DNA of 64,000 nucleotides from VRUE01 sp963770315. GTDB lineage: Bacteria > Actinomycetota > Thermoleophilia > Solirubrobacterales > 70-9. The notes under the pieces are model-generated. The model searched no databases. It saw nothing but the letters and a program-made list of their open reading frames with translations, and was not told where the DNA came from. Location: assembly GCA_963770315.1 (NCBI GenBank), contig CAVYPC010000002.1:2294001-2358000 (forward strand), given 5' to 3'. The first letter of the stretch is position 1, and every line of letters begins with the position of its first letter. The position numbers and the translations under genes are program-made. Positions 60,217 to 64,000 of this stretch are shown here, piece after piece.

Positions 60217-61554
60217 GTGAAGACACAAACGACGCGCCAAACCGTAGAAGTCAGGGCGGACGCCGAGGGGATCGTTTCTCACGCAGGTACTCATCTGCTG
60301 GCTGAGCTGGGGGATCGCGTCGGGCTCACCGCGGCGCTCTCGGAGGCGACGCGGCCGACCCGCGAGCGGCGCTCCGCCCACGATCCAGGCGTCGTCTTGC
60401 GCGACCTGATCGTCGCCATCGCCGACGGCGGGGATTGCGTCACCGACCTCGGCGTATTGCGCGACCAGGGGGCGCTGTTCGGAGCGGTAGCCTCCGAGAG
60501 GACCGCCCACCGGGTGATCAAGTCGATCGACGCGGGCCTTTTGGAAGCGATCCGCGGCGCCCGGGGGGTCGCGCGAGAGCGCGCCTGGGATGCCGGCGCC
60601 AGGCCCGAGGCGATCACCCTCAGCATCGACGCCACCCTGCTCGGCGCCGCCTCTGAGAAGGAGGGCGCGGCGGGGAACTACAAGGGAGGCTTCGGCTTTC
60701 ACCCGCTGCTCTGCTACCTGGATGAGACAAGCGAGCCGTTGGCGGGCATCCTGCGCCCCGGCAACGCCGGCGCCAACACCGCCTCCGATCACTTCGAGGT
60801 CCTGCAACTGGCCCTGGAGCAGTTGCCCGAGTCAGACCTGGACCGGGAGATCCTCGTGCGCACAGACATCGGCGGGCGCACCCACGCCTTCACTCGGGAC
60901 TGCCGCGAAGCGGGCATTCGCTTCTCGGTCGGCTACGAGGTCGACGAGCGGGTGCGCGAGGCGATCCTGCGCACACCGGAGTCGGCATGGCAGGCCGCGA
61001 TCGACGCCGGGGGCAAAGTGCGCGAGGGCGCCTGGGTCACCGAGCTGACCGAGGAGGTCGACCTCTCCGCCTGGCCGGAGGGCACCCGGCTGATCGTGCG
61101 CCGCGAGCGCCCCCATCCGGGCGCGCAGTTCTGCCTCTTCGACGCAGAGGGCTACCGCCACACCGCCTTCATAACCGACCAGGAAGGAACCGACATCGCG
61201 ACCCTGGAGCTGCGCCACCGCCGCCGCGCCAAGGTCGAGGACGAGATCCGCTGCGGCAAGGACACGGGCATGCGCAACCTGCCCTTTGCCGCCTTCTGTC
61301 ACAACCGGGTGTGGCTGGAGCTCTCGCTGATCGCCCAGGAGCTGCTCGCCTGGCTCCGCCTGCTCTGCCTCGAGGGCGAGCTGGCGCTCGCCGAGCCCAA
61401 GCGGCTGCGCCAGCGCCTCCTGCACGTCGCCGGCAAGGTGGTGCGCTCCGCCCGGCGCACGACCCTGCGCCTGCCGCGCTCCTGGCCCTGGGCGCAGGCA
61501 CTGGTGACGGCCTTCGCCCGGCTGCGCTCACTGCCGGGCAGAGCGCCACCATAG
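60217..61554 (+). CDS. IS1380-family transposase
   Basis: This protein of about 445 residues is a DDE transposase. ITLSIDATLLGAASEKEGAA carries the first catalytic Asp. EILVRTDIGGRTHAFTRDCR and the later WLELSLIAQELLAWLRLLC are typical of IS1380 members. GTG 60217 (VKTQTTRQTVEVRADAEG) follows GGAAG; an in-frame ATG at 60163 is also possible. The gene is full length with no disruption, so the IS may be active. A strong hairpin follows. Confidence 0.88.
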   Translation: MKTQTTRQTVEVRADAEGIVSHAGTHLLAELGDRVGLTAALSEATRPTRERRSAHDPGVVLRDLIVAIADGGDCVTDLGVLRDQGALFGAVASERTAHRVIKSIDAGLLEAIRGARGVARERAWDAGARPEAITLSIDATLLGAASEKEGAAGNYKGGFGFHPLLCYLDETSEPLAGILRPGNAGANTASDHFEVLQLALEQLPESDLDREILVRTDIGGRTHAFTRDCREAGIRFSVGYEVDERVREAILRTPESAWQAAIDAGGKVREGAWVTELTEEVDLSAWPEGTRLIVRRERPHPGAQFCLFDAEGYRHTAFITDQEGTDIATLELRHRRRAKVEDEIRCGKDTGMRNLPFAAFCHNRVWLELSLIAQELLAWLRLLCLEGELALAEPKRLRQRLLHVAGKVVRSARRTTLRLPRSWPWAQALVTAFARLRSLPGRAPP

Positions 61555-61671
61555 GCGTCCTCGCACCCAGCTGACCACCGATCTCCGCTTCGCGCCCCAA
61601 CGCGGCTTCAGCCTGCGCCAAATGCTTCGCGAAGCCGAAGCGAAAGGGCCGGCAACCCTCGAGAAGCGCCA

Positions 61672-61697
61672 CGGGGCGGTTCCGGTGAACCGCCCCG
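61672..61697 (+). terminator. Hairpin downstream of the transposase
   Basis: CGGGGCGGTT and AACCGCCCCG form a perfect 10-bp stem with loop CCGGTG. It lies about 118 bases after the transposase stop, inside the IS. No T-run follows. Confidence 0.55.
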
Positions 61698-61809
61698 TGA
61701 CTGTTACGTGCCTCAAGCGGGCGAACTACACCTGTTGAGGTGAAAACGCCGGATCAGGGCTAAGCATGGAGGTCCCTAGAGGGAGGTTTCTTTGCCGAAG
61801 CAGCTGCGC

Positions 61810-62046
61810 CTAGCGCTGGCACTTGACGCCTGCGTTGGCCCCACAGTGGTGGTTCTCCGCGTGGAGGGCTCCGCTGACGCCGCGCTCGAGCAGCGAGGTC
61901 ACCTGCTGTTCCTCGTAGCGGACCAGCGACCAGAAGAGCGAGACGAACGGCCGCGGAAAGACGAAGAGCCCGAGGACGAAGGCGAGGGCAATCAGTTGCC
62001 TCAGCCCTCGTGGAAGTATCGCCTCGATCAGCCCCAGCCAATCCAC
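61810..62046 (-). CDS. Small membrane protein
   Basis: The 78-residue protein has one or two hydrophobic segments (LRQLIALAFVLGLFVFPRPF, then VSLFWSLV) and a hydrophilic C-terminus with two cysteines (HHCGANAGVKC). The opposite-strand frame is charged low-complexity sequence, so this strand is preferred. It is divergent from the DUF4238 gene. No family is recognised. Confidence 0.55.
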   Translation of the reverse strand: MDWLGLIEAILPRGLRQLIALAFVLGLFVFPRPFVSLFWSLVRYEEQQVTSLLERGVSGALHAENHHCGANAGVKCQR

Positions 62047-62108
62047 TAGTCGAGGTTAGGTCACGGGGCGGCGGGTCACTCCCGGAGCGGACCCAAGGGC
62101 AAACGGAG

Positions 62109-62138
62109 CAATAAGGGGGTCGGGTCACTCTCTTATTG
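62109..62138. promoter_or_regulatory. Inverted repeat before the DUF4238 gene
   Basis: CAATAAG (62109-62115) and CTTATTG (62132-62138) are perfect arms ending eight bases before the GTG start at 62147. It could be an operator or a translation-blocking hairpin. A GGGTCACTC direct repeat is also present in this gap. Confidence 0.45.
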
Positions 62139-62146
62139 TCGAGGCC

Positions 62147-63220
62147 GTGAGCGAGGTTCCGCCGGAGAAATCGAAGAATCACCACTACGTCCCGCAACAC
62201 ATGCTGCGGGATTTCTGCGCCAGTGACGGTCGGATGACCGTTGTCAGCGTTCGGCCCGGGCCGGAGGTGAGACGCGGCAGGCACCCACGCCGGGTCGCCG
62301 CGATTCGGAGGCTGAACTCGTGGGAGCAACCAGATGGGACCTTCGACGATCAGCTTGAGCAAATCGAGCTGGCAAGCCTCGACCGGGGTGGAGCAGATGC
62401 CTTGCGGGAGGTGATCAAGTACGCGAAGGAGGCCGGGTCCGACGGGCAGCTGCGTCTTCTCAACTGGCATTGGGAAGACCGAGTGCCGCTCACCGCGCAC
62501 ATCGCAGGACTGATGGTGCGCGGACCGAAACTGCGCGAGGTGTTCGACGAACAAGCGCTGCCCGCCGTCATTGACTTCATGCGTACGCGGATCACTGAGG
62601 GAATCGCGGACGGGAGCGTCATCAAAGAGGATGCGCGGCCGCTGTTGAACGCCTTCGACATGCCCGGCATGGTCTCGCTCGATCCGCCCCGCAATCGGCA
62701 TCAAGCAATCCTTCCGGAGTTGATCGTGCAGGTTACTGCGGCGATCGGCGCCGCTCACGTTGTCGCCGTCAGACGTACGACGCACCCGATGCTCACGGGG
62801 TCTGAGCCTGTGGTTGTTTTCCCGACCTGGGATCTGATCGAAGGGGTCTCCTGCGCGGAGCTACTACGCACAGCCGATCCGCCGATTCCCCTTTGGGAAG
62901 AGCGAAACGAGCTGCTTGAGCGCGTCGGCGACAGGTTGCGAGAAACGGCGGGGCTGGCGTTTGCCCCCGACCGCCACACGATCGTCCTGATGTTCAATCC
63001 CGACAACGCCAGCGGGGCCAAACTGGCTTTCTGCTTCAACGCGATCGACAGCGAGGCGCTCGCCGGGGTCCTGTCGCTGAAGGTCGCCGGAAACTCGGAT
63101 TGGGCCGCCGGTCCCGCTGGCCATGAGCTGCTCGAGATCCTCGCGACTAACGTCGAGGCGAGCGTGACTCGACGTCGCGGCCGAAACAGGGCCGCTGGCG
63201 ATGCCGATGGGCCGGGATAA
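62147..63220 (+). CDS. DUF4238-family protein
   Basis: This 357-residue soluble protein opens with KNHHYVPQHMLRDFCASDGR, the signature of DUF4238. A later PMLTGSEPVVVFPTWDL segment is also typical. The family is widespread on islands and in phage-related DNA; its activity is not established. The start is GTG 62147, just after the inverted repeat. It is the last gene before the right-hand island remnant. Confidence 0.85.
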   Translation: MSEVPPEKSKNHHYVPQHMLRDFCASDGRMTVVSVRPGPEVRRGRHPRRVAAIRRLNSWEQPDGTFDDQLEQIELASLDRGGADALREVIKYAKEAGSDGQLRLLNWHWEDRVPLTAHIAGLMVRGPKLREVFDEQALPAVIDFMRTRITEGIADGSVIKEDARPLLNAFDMPGMVSLDPPRNRHQAILPELIVQVTAAIGAAHVVAVRRTTHPMLTGSEPVVVFPTWDLIEGVSCAELLRTADPPIPLWEERNELLERVGDRLRETAGLAFAPDRHTIVLMFNPDNASGAKLAFCFNAIDSEALAGVLSLKVAGNSDWAAGPAGHELLEILATNVEASVTRRRGRNRAAGDADGPG

Positions 63221-63329
63221 GGGAATGTGCCCGGCGAGAGTCCAACCCGCGACCCTTCGGTCTTAAAGGATGCCGACCCTCCGCATGAGCAGCGGAATTT
63301 GCCGGCGGCGATGCGGCCCAAATGCGACC
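63221..63329 (+). repeat. Right-hand island remnant: decayed tRNA-like segment plus repeat copy D
   Basis: 63221-63276 aligns with 54200-54251: GGGAATGTGCCCGGCGAGAG here against GGGAATGCGCCCGACGAGAA there, then CGCGACC and TTCGG in both. The T-loop and anticodon arm are mutated, so it is a relic. Repeat copy D (63292-63329) follows, ending AAATGCGACC. Confidence 0.6.
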
Positions 63330-63361
63330 GTCAGGCAGATGGCCTCCCTACCATCGAGCAC

Positions 63362-63799
63362 ATGACGATCAAAAAGATGGAACACGTGGGCATCGTGGTT
63401 AACGACCTTCCGGCCGCAGTCGACTTTTTTGCCGAGCTCGGACTAGAGCCGGGAGGCAAGGGCCAGGTCGAGGGCAAGTGGGTGGACCGCATCATCGCGC
63501 TCGACGGAACTAAGGCGGAGCTCGCGATGCTGCGAACCCCAGACGGCGACGTAGAAATCGAGCTGGTGAAGTTTCACTCGCCGCCGACCCAAGGCGGCGA
63601 CCCGCACGCACCCTCGAACACCCCAGGCCTCCGCCACCTCTCCTTCCTCGTCGAGGACATCGACGCCGTAGTCGCCGGCCTACAAGCCCGTGGCACTGAG
63701 CTCGTCGGCGAGCTGGTGCGCTACGAGGACAGCTACCGGCTCTGCTACGTCCGCGGCCCCGAGGGAATCATCATCGAGCTGGCCGAGAAGATCGGCTGA
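63362..63799 (+). CDS. VOC/glyoxalase-family protein
   Basis: This 145-residue protein has two beta-alpha-beta-beta-beta modules. The first is KKMEHVGIVVNDLPAAVDFF with the metal-type His in MEHVGIVV. The second is GLRHLSFLVEDIDAVVAGLQ with another His in RHLSF. A likely Glu ligand is in VEIELV and a last one in GIIIELAEK. It may be a dioxygenase, lyase or epimerase; the substrate is unknown. ATG 63362 is chosen because the preceding bases belong to repeat D. Confidence 0.9.
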   Translation: MTIKKMEHVGIVVNDLPAAVDFFAELGLEPGGKGQVEGKWVDRIIALDGTKAELAMLRTPDGDVEIELVKFHSPPTQGGDPHAPSNTPGLRHLSFLVEDIDAVVAGLQARGTELVGELVRYEDSYRLCYVRGPEGIIIELAEKIG

Positions 63800-63859
63800 C
63801 GACGCGATATCGACTCGTGTCGAATACGCCTTCGGGGACCTGGCCATCGTCTTCGATAA

Positions 63860-63912
63860 GCCCCGAGAGCCCTTATAGCGCTTGATCGCTGGTTCGAATT
63901 CAGCTCGGGGCA
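63860..63912 (+). other. D-armless tRNA-like sequence, possible tRNA-Ile (TAT) relic
   Basis: GCCCCGA and TCGGGGC pair perfectly as a 7-bp acceptor stem, followed by A. GCTGG-TTCGAAT-TCAGC is a good T-arm. Between them is only an imperfect anticodon-like arm GAGCC-CTTATAG-CGCTT (anticodon TAT) and a 4-base variable loop; there is no D-arm. The total is 53 nt. It is probably a deleted tRNA gene or att scar and not a functional tRNA. Confidence 0.5.
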
Positions 63913-64000
63913 TCTCAGATCCGACTCTGGCAAGCAACGCTGCCCCGGCCGCCGAGGCCCGCCGCAGCCCGACCCAGAGCCGGAGCGCCCACCTATCCAT

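Larger units (their letters stand above)
60103..61764 (+). mobile_element. IS1380-family insertion sequence
   Basis: The left end TTTAACCCGGATCCGGCG (60103-60120) and the right end, read inward, CTTAGCCCTGATCCGGCG (61764-61747) form an imperfect terminal inverted repeat around a complete transposase gene. The size is about 1.66 kb, as expected for the family. I could not define a clean target duplication. Confidence 0.75.
54200..63329. mobile_element. Genomic island bounded by related tRNA-like remnants
   Basis: The segments 54200-54305 and 63221-63329 are recognisably homologous: both start GGGAATG, contain a tRNA T-arm and anticodon-arm remnant, and end in the same GATG...ATG-GACC motif. 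Between them lie a zincin, toxin-antitoxin genes, a restriction-modification pair, an IS and a DUF4238 gene, all typical island cargo. No integrase is visible, so the element would be a remnant or depend on another one. The island call is inference. Confidence 0.5.

Overview
The window is high-GC, densely packed actinobacterial DNA. The best guess is a soil Thermoleophilia/Solirubrobacterales-type organism. The basis is the large secreted NHL/Ig/Fn3-like proteins with basic tails, a collagen-like surface protein, runs of TetR regulators, many GTG starts, ATGA/GTGA gene overlaps and the actinobacterial length of IleS. This placement is inference; there is no rRNA in the window to settle it.

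Layout. (1) 1-7.8 kb is an amine/amino-acid catabolic locus: a partial class III aminotransferase divergent from an APC permease, then UspA, a DadA/PuuB-type FAD oxidase, an enolase-superfamily enzyme, ferritin and two tandem S51 peptidases. Nearly every intergenic gap here holds a long inverted repeat. (2) 8-25 kb holds three tandem TetR genes, an ECF sigma factor, methyltransferases, XRE, tRNA-Asp, a secreted zincin, MBL hydrolase, a short FtsH, an MpaB-type oxygenase, an enoyl-reductase/SRPBCC/methyltransferase operon, an SDR-TetR pair with its own operator, a lone NDT/TIR-like protein, tRNA-Val, SIMPL, and VapBC. (3) 25.5-34.9 kb is a TetR gene followed by a three-gene operon of giant secreted proteins behind a near-consensus promoter with an operator palindrome. 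(4) 35-49.9 kb is the most unusual part. One operon (minus strand) encodes ATP-grasp, radical SAM and NodU/CmcH-type carbamoyltransferase. Divergent from it, an operon encodes two paralogous P-loop-like proteins that both lack the Walker A lysine, a canonical ATPase, and an alpha/alpha-toroid-like protein (split by a one-base frameshift). Converging on this is an operon of 2OG-Fe(II) oxygenase, AlaX-type editing protein and IleS. I propose, as inference, a natural-product or conflict locus whose product may be an amino-acid analogue, with IleS/AlaX as possible self-protection. (5) 49.9-54.2 kb is lower-GC accessory DNA with a broken lipoprotein gene, two methyltransferases and a class III nucleotide cyclase fused to an unrecognised C-terminal domain. 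(6) 54.2-63.3 kb is a genomic island bounded by related tRNA-like remnants and subdivided by five copies of a repeat. Its cargo is a zincin with a coupled 51-aa gene, a truncated antitoxin, a broken GNAT, HepT-MntA, a restriction-modification pair, an IS1380-type transposon and a DUF4238 protein. (7) 63.3-64 kb has a VOC protein and a D-armless tRNA-like sequence.

Three genes (toroid protein, lipoprotein, GNAT) need one or two frameshifts to read through. Two of these lie at G-runs, so assembly indels are possible and should be excluded before calling pseudogenes.
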